A DNA stretch of 64,000 nt, from assembly GCA_046330435.1 (NCBI GenBank), contig JAXLST010000021.1:1-64000 (forward strand), given 5' to 3'. The notes below the pieces were generated by a model, which saw only the letters and a program-made list of their open reading frames with translations, was not told the DNA's origin and did no database searches. Position 1 is the first letter of the stretch. Each line of letters opens with the position of its first letter. The position numbers and the translations under genes are program-made. The DNA is from Ga0077560 sp046330435. GTDB taxonomy: Bacteria > Actinomycetota > Thermoleophilia > Miltoncostaeales > Miltoncostaeaceae. This document shows, piece after piece, positions 8,664 through 16,473 of the stretch.

Positions 8664-9350
8664 ATGCTGCCCACATCACGGATCGGGTCCGGAGCCCGCG
8701 CTTGCGCGCTGGCGGCCGCCGTCGCGGTGATCGCGTCCGTGTCGTTCGCGTCGGGTGCGCCGTCCTCGGGCGAGCTCGCCAAACGCCCGGCCGGGGGATC
8801 GTCGGCGCGGGTCGCCAAGCTCGAGAAGCAGGTCCGGGCCCTCTCGAAGGCGGTGGCCGCGCAGGGCCGGGCCGTCTCGGCGCTTCAGACCGCGGCGGCC
8901 ACGGCCACCTCCGGCCGGGGCCCGGCCGGCCCCAAGGGCGAGCCGGGTGAGAACGGCGCCCCGGGCCCCATCGGCCCGCAGGGCCCAACCGGCCCCAAGG
9001 GCGCCACCGGCGACACCGGCCCCCAGGGCCCCCAGGGACCCCAGGGCATCCAGGGGATCCAGGGCCCGGTGGGCCCGCCCGGCGACGGCTCCGCCAGCGT
9101 CACCCTGGCGACCGGCACCGGCAGCCCCATGAGCGCGGCGAACGTCGAGAGCGAGGCGTCGGTGAACTGCCCCGCCGGACAGCGGGCGACCGGCGGCGGC
9201 GGCATCATCACCGACGGGTCCAAGGGCCACATCACCGCCAGCTGGCCGAAGCTCGACGGGTCGGGGAATCCCATCGGCTGGCGCGTCAAGTACATGGCTC
9301 TGGTGTCCCAGAACATCCCGTACGAGGTCTACGCGCTCTGCCTCAGCTGA
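8664..9350 (+). CDS. Exported collagen-like (Gly-X-Y repeat) protein
   Basis: This 228-residue protein starts at an ATG preceded by GAGGAGG. Residues 1-31 form a signal peptide. Residues 48-77 form a short coiled coil (VAKLEKQVRALSKAVAAQ). A collagen-type triple-helix segment of about 20 Gly-X-Y triplets follows (residues 85-150; GPAGPKGEPGENG, GPQGPQGIQG). The C-terminal 75 residues are a globular Cys-containing head (SVNCPAGQRATGGGG, VYALCLS). The coiled coil next to the triple helix suggests a trimeric surface or secreted fibre. It ends tail-to-tail with the RNA methyltransferase gene, overlapping by 8 bp. Role unknown; adhesion or matrix is an inference. Confidence 0.88.
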   Translation: MLPTSRIGSGARACALAAAVAVIASVSFASGAPSSGELAKRPAGGSSARVAKLEKQVRALSKAVAAQGRAVSALQTAAATATSGRGPAGPKGEPGENGAPGPIGPQGPTGPKGATGDTGPQGPQGPQGIQGIQGPVGPPGDGSASVTLATGTGSPMSAANVESEASVNCPAGQRATGGGGIITDGSKGHITASWPKLDGSGNPIGWRVKYMALVSQNIPYEVYALCLS

Positions 9351-10161
9351 TCCGGCCCAGCCGGTGACAGGCCACGGCGGCAGCGGCCGCGACGTTCAGC
9401 GAGTCGACGCCGCCCGCCATGGGGATCACCACGCGGGCGTCCGCCGCGGCCATGGCGGCGGCGCTCAGGCCGGGGCCCTCGGAGCCCAGCAGCAGCGCGA
9501 CGCGCTCGCCCGGCGCCGGGACCACCTCGTCCAGCGGCACGGCGTCCCGGGCCGGGGTGAGCGCGAGGATCCGGAAGCCGCGATCCCGCAGCGGCGCCAG
9601 GCCCTCCGGCAGCGCCTCGAGGCGCGCGGTGGGATGGGTCAGGACGGCCCCCATCGACCCGCGGACCGCCCGGCGGTAGAGCGGGTCCGTGGAGGCGGGG
9701 TCCAGCAGCGTCGCGTCCATTCCGAGCGCCGCGGCGGTGCGCACCAGGACGCCGAGGTTCACCGGGTTCGCGATGCCCTCCAGCACCACCACCCGCAGGG
9801 CGCCGTCCAGCACGTCCCCGAGGTCCCGCGCCGGGGGGCGCTCGAACAGCCCCAGGACCTCCCGCACCACCCCGAGGCCGGTGACCTCGCGCACCAGGGA
9901 CTCGGCGGCCACCAGCACGGGCACGCCGTCGGGGAGGCCCGGCGGCACGTCCGCCGCCCGGCGCTCGTCCGCGAGGAACGCCACCGGCACGTGGCCCGAG
10001 GCCAGGGCCCGCTCGGCGACCAGCCGCCCCTCGACCGCGAACACGGGGGTGCGGCGGCCGCCGGAGGGCGGCGGGCGCATGAAGCGCCGGTCGCCGTCGC
10101 GCAACCCGGTGAAATCCGCCAGCCGGGGGTCGGCCGGGTCGGTGATCCTGTCCATCCGCAC
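9343..10161 (-). CDS. SpoU/TrmH-family RNA 2'-O-methyltransferase
   Basis: This 272-residue protein has an N-terminal RNA-binding-like part (FTGLRDGDRRFM, with FAVEGRLVAERAL) and a C-terminal SPOUT knot. The three SpoU motifs are visible: motif 1 NPVNLGVLVRTAAALGMD (about residues 140-157), motif 2 LLLGSEGPGL (about 225) and motif 3 IPMAGGVDSLNVAAAAAVA (about 250). It transfers a methyl group from SAM to a ribose 2'-OH in tRNA or rRNA; which site cannot be told. The GTG at 10161 sits 6 nt after CAGGAT, a -10-like hexamer; the ATG at 10155 is an alternative. It overlaps the collagen-like gene at its 3' end. Confidence 0.9.
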   Translation of the reverse strand: MRMDRITDPADPRLADFTGLRDGDRRFMRPPPSGGRRTPVFAVEGRLVAERALASGHVPVAFLADERRAADVPPGLPDGVPVLVAAESLVREVTGLGVVREVLGLFERPPARDLGDVLDGALRVVVLEGIANPVNLGVLVRTAAALGMDATLLDPASTDPLYRRAVRGSMGAVLTHPTARLEALPEGLAPLRDRGFRILALTPARDAVPLDEVVPAPGERVALLLGSEGPGLSAAAMAAADARVVIPMAGGVDSLNVAAAAAVACHRLGRIS

Positions 10162-10207
10162 GGGTCCATCCTGCCGGAGCGGCGGGTGCAACGGCCGGGT
10201 GCGCCTG

Positions 10208-10213
10208 TACCAT
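10208..10213 (+). promoter_or_regulatory. Predicted -10 element of dapA (leaderless)
   Basis: TACCAT is 7 nt before the GTG at 10221, predicting a leaderless message. It overlaps the alternative ATG at 10212, which argues that this ATG is not the start. Confidence 0.55.
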
Positions 10214-10220
10214 GACCGTC

Positions 10221-11099
10221 GTGTTCGGAGACATCATCACCGCGATCGTCACGCCGTTCGACGCCGACCTGCGCGTCGACGACGCCGCCTTCGCGACGCT
10301 CATGCACCACCTGGTGGCCAACGGCACCGACGGCCTGGCCGTCGCCGGCACCACCGGCGAGGCCTCCACGCTCACCGACCCCGAGAAGATCGCGCTGTTC
10401 AAGCTCGCGGTCGACGAGGTCGGCGACCGGGCCAAGATCATCGCCAACACCGGCAGCAACGACACCGCCCACTCGGTGCACCTCACGCACGAGGCGGCGG
10501 CGCTCGGCTGCGACGCGGTCCTGGCGGTCACCCCGTACTACAACAAGCCGCCCCGCGACGGCATCGTCGGCCACTTCGCCTCCATCGCGGAGGTCGGGCT
10601 GCCGGTCATCGTCTACAACATCCCGGGCCGGTCGGTGATCAACCTGGAGCCCAGCCTCCTGGCCGAGCTCGCCGACATCCCGAACGTGGTGGCGGTCAAG
10701 CAGGCCCACGAGGACCTCGGCGAGCTCCGGCAGATCTGCACGCAGACGCCGCTGGCCGTGTACGCGGGCAACGACGACCTGCTGCTCCCCGTGATCGAGC
10801 TGGGCGGCGCCGGGGTCATCTCCGTCGCCTCGCACCTCGTCGGCGAGCAGATGCAGGACCTGGTGGCCGCCGGCCGCCGCGGCGACATGGACGAGGCCCG
10901 GCGCATCGACGCGTCGCTGGCCGACCTGGTCGCGGCGCTGTTCGTCACCTCGAACCCCATCCTCATCAAGGCCGCGCTCCAGATGCTCGGGCTGATCCCC
11001 TCGGATCGCCTGCGCCTCCCCCTGGTCGCGGCGACACCAGTGCAGCGGGACATCCTGCGCACCGTCATGGAGGCGCATGGCGTCCTCGCCCGGGCCTAG
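10221..11099 (+). CDS. dapA: 4-hydroxy-tetrahydrodipicolinate synthase
   Basis: DapA condenses pyruvate with aspartate semialdehyde, the first committed step to diaminopimelate and lysine. The TIM-barrel landmarks are GTTGEAST (about residues 43-50), VTPYYNKP with the catalytic Tyr (about 110), and VAVKQA with the Schiff-base Lys (about 160). Length is 292 residues, normal for the family. I prefer the GTG at 10221 over the ATG at 10212, because a TACCAT -10 overlaps that ATG and homologues begin only a few residues before TAIVTPF. RNase J starts inside its 3' end (23-bp overlap), a pairing common in high-GC actinobacteria. Confidence 0.95.
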   Translation: MFGDIITAIVTPFDADLRVDDAAFATLMHHLVANGTDGLAVAGTTGEASTLTDPEKIALFKLAVDEVGDRAKIIANTGSNDTAHSVHLTHEAAALGCDAVLAVTPYYNKPPRDGIVGHFASIAEVGLPVIVYNIPGRSVINLEPSLLAELADIPNVVAVKQAHEDLGELRQICTQTPLAVYAGNDDLLLPVIELGGAGVISVASHLVGEQMQDLVAAGRRGDMDEARRIDASLADLVAALFVTSNPILIKAALQMLGLIPSDRLRLPLVAATPVQRDILRTVMEAHGVLARA

Positions 11100-12756
11100 C
11101 CCAGTCCGCGTCATCCCGCTCGGCGGGACCGGCGAGATCGGACGCAACATGTACGTGGTCGAGAAGGACGGCCGGATGGTCGTCATCGACTGCGGGGTCA
11201 CGTTCCCCAAGCACGACCAGCTCGGGGTGGACCTCGTCCTGCCCGACTTCAGCTACGTGGAGGAGCGCGCCGACCAGCTGGAGGCGCTCATCCTCACGCA
11301 CGGCCATGAGGACCACATCGGCGGCGTGCCGTACCTGGTCCGCGCGGTCGGCGCGCTCACGATCATCGGCCCGCGTTTCGCGATGGGCCTGGTGCGCGCC
11401 AAGCTCGACGAGCACCGGCTCACCGACCGGGTGCAGATGATCGAGGTGGGTCCCGGCGAGGGCCCCACGGTGGGGCCGTTCCGCACCGAGTTCGTGCGGC
11501 TCACCCACAGCATCCCCGACTGCCTGGCCGTCGCCCTCCACACCGACGAGGGCACCGTCGTGCACACCGGGGACTTCAAGTTCGACCACACCCCGGTCGC
11601 CGGCGCCCCGCGCACCGACGTCCCGGCGCTCGCCCGCCTCGGCGAGGAGGGCGTGCTGCTGCTGCTCGCGGACTCCACCAACGCCGAGGAGCCGCCGGAG
11701 TCGCAGACAGAGCGGTCGGTGGGGCAGGAGATCCGGCGCGTGCTGGCCACCGCCCCCGGTCGGGTCATCATCACGACCTTCAGCTCGCACATCCACCGCG
11801 TCCAGCAGATCATGGAGGCGGCGTTCGACGACGGGCGCGTGGTGACCCTGGTGGGCCGCTCGCTGTCCCGCAACGTGGGGATCGCGACGAACCTCGGGTG
11901 CCTGCGCGTGCCGCCGCAGACGCTGGTCAAGCTCAAGGAGCTGGACGAGTACCGGCCCGACGAGCAGGTGATCATCTGCACCGGCAGCCAGGGCGAGCCC
12001 CTGGCCGCGCTGTCGCGGATGGCGCGCGGCGAGCACCACCAGCTCACGATCCAGCCGTCGGACACCATCGTCTACAGCTCCCGGACCGTCCCGGGCAACG
12101 AGCTGGCGGTGAACGACACGATCAACCGGATCGTGCGGCTCGGCGCCCGGTTCATCACCGGCAGCTCCGACCCGCGCATCCACGTGTCGGGCCACGGCAC
12201 CTCGGCGGACCTGCAGTGGATGCTGCAGCTCATCCGCCCGAAGTACTTCGCGCCCGTCCACGGCGAGCCCCGCCACCAGCGGGCGCACGCCGACCTGGCG
12301 ATGGGCCTGGACGTCCCGGCCGACGCGATCTTCCGCCTCGACAACGGCGACGTCCTGGAGGTCACCCGGGACACGGCGGCCATCGTGGACCACGTCACCG
12401 CCGGCGTCACCTACGTCGACGGCCTCGGCGTGGGGGACGTCGCGGACGAGGTCCTGCGCGACCGGCGGCACCTCGCCGACGACGGCGTGGTCGTCATCGT
12501 GGCCACCGTGGAGGCCGACACCGGCGAGCCCATCGGCGACGCCGAGGTCATCACCCGCGGGTTCTCCGCGGCGGACGACCCCCAGGTGATGGAGGAGACC
12601 CTGCTCGAGATCGAGCGGAGCCTCCGCACCTCCGCGGCGCAGCGGGTGACCGAGATCGGCGTGCTGCAGCACCAGCTGCACGACGCCGTCGCGGGCCTCC
12701 TGCGCAAGCGCACCGGACAGCGCCCCATGGTGCTCCCGGTCATTGTGGAGGTTTAG
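11077..12756 (+). CDS. rnj: Ribonuclease J
   Basis: RNase J is a metallo-beta-lactamase/beta-CASP nuclease with 5'-3' exo- and endonuclease activity that matures and degrades RNA. The 559-residue length is typical. The zinc-binding motif is LTHGHEDHIGG (about residues 72-82), followed by RLTHSIPDC and HTGDFKFD. The beta-CASP region carries ADSTN, TTFSSH and TGSQGEP, and SGHGTS comes before the PVHGEPRH motif. The C-terminal 110 residues are the usual RNase J domain. The start overlaps the end of dapA by 23 bp, so translation is probably coupled. Confidence 0.96.
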   Translation: MASSPGPSPVRVIPLGGTGEIGRNMYVVEKDGRMVVIDCGVTFPKHDQLGVDLVLPDFSYVEERADQLEALILTHGHEDHIGGVPYLVRAVGALTIIGPRFAMGLVRAKLDEHRLTDRVQMIEVGPGEGPTVGPFRTEFVRLTHSIPDCLAVALHTDEGTVVHTGDFKFDHTPVAGAPRTDVPALARLGEEGVLLLLADSTNAEEPPESQTERSVGQEIRRVLATAPGRVIITTFSSHIHRVQQIMEAAFDDGRVVTLVGRSLSRNVGIATNLGCLRVPPQTLVKLKELDEYRPDEQVIICTGSQGEPLAALSRMARGEHHQLTIQPSDTIVYSSRTVPGNELAVNDTINRIVRLGARFITGSSDPRIHVSGHGTSADLQWMLQLIRPKYFAPVHGEPRHQRAHADLAMGLDVPADAIFRLDNGDVLEVTRDTAAIVDHVTAGVTYVDGLGVGDVADEVLRDRRHLADDGVVVIVATVEADTGEPIGDAEVITRGFSAADDPQVMEETLLEIERSLRTSAAQRVTEIGVLQHQLHDAVAGLLRKRTGQRPMVLPVIVEV

Positions 12757-12784
12757 GCAACTTCCGGGTTGACGTGGCGGGGCC

Positions 12785-12790
12785 TAGTAT
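12785..12790 (+). promoter_or_regulatory. Predicted -10 element of the GGDEF/EAL gene (leaderless)
   Basis: TAGTAT is 9 nt before the ATG at 12800; no ribosome binding site is present. Confidence 0.55.
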
Positions 12791-12799
12791 GGCCTCGCC

Positions 12800-15259
12800 A
12801 TGTTCCCGTTCCGCCAGCGCCCGGCCCGGTTCTCGATCCGGCAGAAGTTCCTGCTCGCCGGCATCGCGAGCGCCCTCGTGCTGGCCGGGATCGGCCTCAC
12901 GACGGTTACCTTCACCTCGCGTGAGCTGAAGTCCGACGCCCGGCAGCACCTGGCGTCGGTGGCGGACCTGGAGGTGTCGCGGGTGGAGCAGGAGCTCCGC
13001 TCGGCGACCGGCCGGCTCGCGCCCGTCGCGGGCCCCGACGGCATCCGCCCCCGGTTGCTGGCGTTCCTGGAGCGCCCCACGGCCCGCAACCGCGCCCGCC
13101 TGCGCCAGCGGCTGCGGGAGGTGCCGCTCACCGGCGGCCTGCGCGCCGTGTCGGTGTGGACCACCGGCGGGCGCCTCCTGGCGTCCGGCACCCGGCCGGG
13201 CGGGACGGGACGGCCCGCCGCACCGGCGGGCGCCGCGCGCGAGGCGGTCCTGGCACTGCGGCGCGACCCGCTGCCGTGGTTCGCCGGGCGCGCGTTCCCG
13301 GTGGCGGACGGTGGCGCCTACGTCCACGCGGTGTCCCTGCGGGTGCGCGGCCGGGCCGCGGCCGTGCTCGTCGCGGAGCTCGACATGGCACCGGTGGAGG
13401 CCGCCGTCGACGCGACCGGGCTGGGGGACACCGCCGACCTGCACCTGGTGCAGCGCGACCCGCGCACCGGCGGGGCGCGGTTCATCACCCCGCCGCGCGG
13501 CAAGGAGGCCACGCGGTTCCGGACCGTCGTGCCGCCCGTGCGGGCGTCGTCGCCCGCCGTCCAGGCGCTGCGCGAGCCGCCCCCGCTGATCGTCGAGGGC
13601 GTGCAGGACTACCGCGGCACCGACGTGATCGCCGCGCTCCGCCCGATCGACGGCACCGGCTGGCGGCTGGTGGTGAAGGTGGACGCGGCGGAGGCGTTCG
13701 AGGTGCCGCGGCGGATCACGACGGCCACGTTCGCGGCGTTCGCCGCCGCCGTCGGGATCCTCGGCCTGGTGCTGCTGGTGGTGTCCCGGTCGGTGAGCGG
13801 CCGCATCCGCCGCGTCACCGAGAAGGCCACCGCGATCAGCCGGGGCGACCTCGACGCGCGCGTGGGGGACCCCTCCCGGGACGAGATCGGCCTCCTCGCA
13901 GGGGCGTTCGACCGCATGGCGGACACGCTCTCGGCGGACATCGGGCGGCGCCAGCGGGTCGAGGCGCAGCTGGAGCACCAGGCCGCCCACGACGACCTCA
14001 CCGGCCTGCCGAACCGCACGAGGTTCCAGGAGCGCCTGGAGGCCGCCCTCGCGTCGCCGGGCCCGTCGCGGGTCGCGGTGCTGTTCTGCGACCTCGACGA
14101 GTTCAAGTCCGTCAACGACGAGCTGGGCCACGCCGCCGGCGACCAGCTGCTGACGGTCGTGTCCCAGCGGTTCCGCGCCGCCCTGCGCCCCGCGGACATG
14201 CTCGCGCGGTTCGGGGGCGACGAGTTCGTGGTGGTGTGCACCGGCATCGGCACCGGCGAGGACGCCGAGATCGTGGCGAGCCGCCTGCAGTCCGCACTGG
14301 AGGACCCCATCGCGATCGGGACCTCCGAGGCGTTCGTGAGCGTGAGCATCGGCATCGCCCTGGACGGACCGGAGGCGACGCCCGAGTCGATGGTCCGCGA
14401 CGCGGACGCCGCGATGTACCGGGCGAAGGAACTGGGCCGCCGCCGCCACGTGACCCACGACGAGGAGATCCGGGAGCGCGCCGGGGCCCGCCTCACGGCG
14501 GCCACCGACCTGCGCCGCGCCATCGAGCAGGGGCGGCTCGCGCTCGAGTACCAGCCCATCCTCCACCTGGGCCGCCTGGAGGTCACGGCGATGGAGGCCC
14601 TGGTGCGCTGGCCGCGCGACGGCGTGGACGTCCCGCCGGACGGCTTCATCCGCCGCGCGCAGGAGCTGGGGCTCGGCGGCGCCCTGGACCGCTGGGTGCT
14701 GCGCACCGCCACCGCGCAGCTCGCCGCCTGGCGCGCCGGGGGCGGCTGGGACGAGCTGTGCGTCACCGTGAACCTCGCGCCGGCGACCCTCGCCGAGCCG
14801 GGCCTCGCCGACGACGTGCTCGACGCCGCCCGGGAGGCCGGCGTCCCGCCGGCGGCGATCGTGCTGGAGGTCACCGAGGCGGCGTTCGCCCTCGCGGACC
14901 CCGGCGCCATCGCCGAGCTCGCCCGGTTGCGGGAGCAGGGCGCCCGCATCGCCATCGACGACTTCGGGACGGGGCACAGCAGCCTCGCCCGGCTGCGGGA
15001 GCTCCCCGTCGACGTGATGAAGCTCGACCGCCGCCTGGTGGAGCACGTGGACGCGGAGCCGCAGTCCCGGGAGATCGCCCGGGCGGTGCTGCAGCTCGCC
15101 GGCACCCTCGGCGTGCAGGTGGTGGCGGAGGGCGTCGAACGCGCCGGCCAGCACCGGGTGCTGGTGGAGCTGGGCTGCGAGTGCGGGCAGGGCTTCCACT
15201 TCGCCCGGCCGGCGCCCGCCGAGGCGGCACCGCCCGTCCCGGTGCCCGCGGAGGCCTAG
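12800..15259 (+). CDS. Transmembrane GGDEF/EAL cyclic-di-GMP enzyme with HAMP domain
   Basis: This 819-residue membrane protein has a TM segment at residues 15-35, a large extracellular sensor region (about 36-305, Cache-like by position) and a second TM at about 310-332. A HAMP linker follows (about 333-385), then a GGDEF domain with intact RFGGDEF (about 472) and an EAL domain. EAL residues are present: LEYQPIL, MEALVRW, LEVTEAAF, AIDDFGTGHSS, MKLDRRLV and VVAEGVER. Both diguanylate cyclase and phosphodiesterase activities are therefore possible, with one probably dominant. It is read from a leaderless-looking promoter and ends 4 bp inside the convergent DUF3052 gene. The signal it senses is unknown. 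Confidence 0.93.
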   Translation: MFPFRQRPARFSIRQKFLLAGIASALVLAGIGLTTVTFTSRELKSDARQHLASVADLEVSRVEQELRSATGRLAPVAGPDGIRPRLLAFLERPTARNRARLRQRLREVPLTGGLRAVSVWTTGGRLLASGTRPGGTGRPAAPAGAAREAVLALRRDPLPWFAGRAFPVADGGAYVHAVSLRVRGRAAAVLVAELDMAPVEAAVDATGLGDTADLHLVQRDPRTGGARFITPPRGKEATRFRTVVPPVRASSPAVQALREPPPLIVEGVQDYRGTDVIAALRPIDGTGWRLVVKVDAAEAFEVPRRITTATFAAFAAAVGILGLVLLVVSRSVSGRIRRVTEKATAISRGDLDARVGDPSRDEIGLLAGAFDRMADTLSADIGRRQRVEAQLEHQAAHDDLTGLPNRTRFQERLEAALASPGPSRVAVLFCDLDEFKSVNDELGHAAGDQLLTVVSQRFRAALRPADMLARFGGDEFVVVCTGIGTGEDAEIVASRLQSALEDPIAIGTSEAFVSVSIGIALDGPEATPESMVRDADAAMYRAKELGRRRHVTHDEEIRERAGARLTAATDLRRAIEQGRLALEYQPILHLGRLEVTAMEALVRWPRDGVDVPPDGFIRRAQELGLGGALDRWVLRTATAQLAAWRAGGGWDELCVTVNLAPATLAEPGLADDVLDAAREAGVPPAAIVLEVTEAAFALADPGAIAELARLREQGARIAIDDFGTGHSSLARLRELPVDVMKLDRRLVEHVDAEPQSREIARAVLQLAGTLGVQVVAEGVERAGQHRVLVELGCECGQGFHFARPAPAEAAPPVPVPAEA

Positions 15260-15675
15260 CCCCGGGGCCGGTCCGCGAGCCGCGTCACCAGGCGCAGTCC
15301 GGACCAGGTGGCGTCGATCGCGCACACCTTGTTGTCCACCAGGCCCGCGGCGAGTCCCATGTCGCGCACCACGTCCTCGGTGACGTCGGTGGGCACGCCC
15401 GAGCTGCGCTTGGGCCAGGCGACCCACAGGCCGCCCGCCGGGGTCATCGCCGCCCGCACCGCCGGCATCCGCCGTTCCAGGCGAGCGGCGGAGTCCGTGA
15501 ACAGCACCGCGACGTCGAGCCCGGGCGCGACCCGCCGCAGCAGCCGCACGCCGTCCGGCAGGGGCTCGAGCAGCGCCTCCGCGCCCTCCGGGGCGCCCAG
15601 CAGCGCGACCCGGGCACCCTCGCGGATGCCGAGCTTCTTCCACAGCGGGGTCCCCGAGTACCCGGAGTCGGCCAT
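15256..15675 (-). CDS. DUF3052-family protein
   Basis: This 139-residue protein matches DUF3052: it opens SGYSGTPLWKKLGI, continues ARVALLGAPEG, and has the conserved core AMTPAGGLWVAWPKRSSG with TEDVVRDMGLAAGLVDNKVCAID and WSGLRLV. The family is widespread in Actinobacteria and uncharacterised. The ATG at 15675 follows a strong GC hairpin (15684-15712) that separates it from sodA. It overlaps the stop of the convergent GGDEF/EAL gene by 4 bp. No catalytic residues can be named. Confidence 0.9.
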   Translation of the reverse strand: MADSGYSGTPLWKKLGIREGARVALLGAPEGAEALLEPLPDGVRLLRRVAPGLDVAVLFTDSAARLERRMPAVRAAMTPAGGLWVAWPKRSSGVPTDVTEDVVRDMGLAAGLVDNKVCAIDATWSGLRLVTRLADRPRG

Positions 15676-15683
15676 GGGCGGTT

Positions 15684-15712
15684 CCGGGGGGCCGGACGGG
15701 CCGGCCCCCCGG
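15684..15712 (-). terminator. GC-rich hairpin after the superoxide dismutase gene
   Basis: A perfect 12-bp stem (CCGGGGGGCCGG pairing with CCGGCCCCCCGG) with a 5-nt loop lies 8 bp beyond the sodA stop. There is no T-tract, as is usual for hairpin terminators in high-GC actinobacteria. Confidence 0.55.
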
Positions 15713-15719
15713 GGCGGGA

Positions 15720-16328
<609 letters not shown>

Positions 16329-16376
16329 GCTGTGGGTCTCCTTTTCGGTTCTGCCGATACGCCGGTGTCCACGGTC

Positions 16377-16382
16377 ACGCTA
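16377..16382 (-). promoter_or_regulatory. Predicted -10 element of sodA
   Basis: On the minus strand this reads TAGCGT. It predicts a start near 16369 and a leader of about 40 nt that includes the AAGGAGA site. Confidence 0.45.
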
Positions 16383-16473
16383 CCGCGCGGAGGCAGGAAC
16401 GGGGGGCCCACCGGCCAATGAGAAGGGGCGGGCGTTCAGTCAGCCACGTCCCGCCGTGTCCGCAGGAGGGTCC

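Noticed and set aside
12769..12790. TTGACG as -35 box for the gene at 12800
   Set aside because: Only 10 bp separate it from the TAGTAT -10, too short for normal sigma-70 spacing.
12740..15643. Very long open frame antisense to the GGDEF/EAL gene
   Set aside because: Its product is Arg/Gly/Ala-rich with no domains, typical of shadow frames in very G+C-rich DNA, while the opposite strand encodes a complete multi-domain protein.
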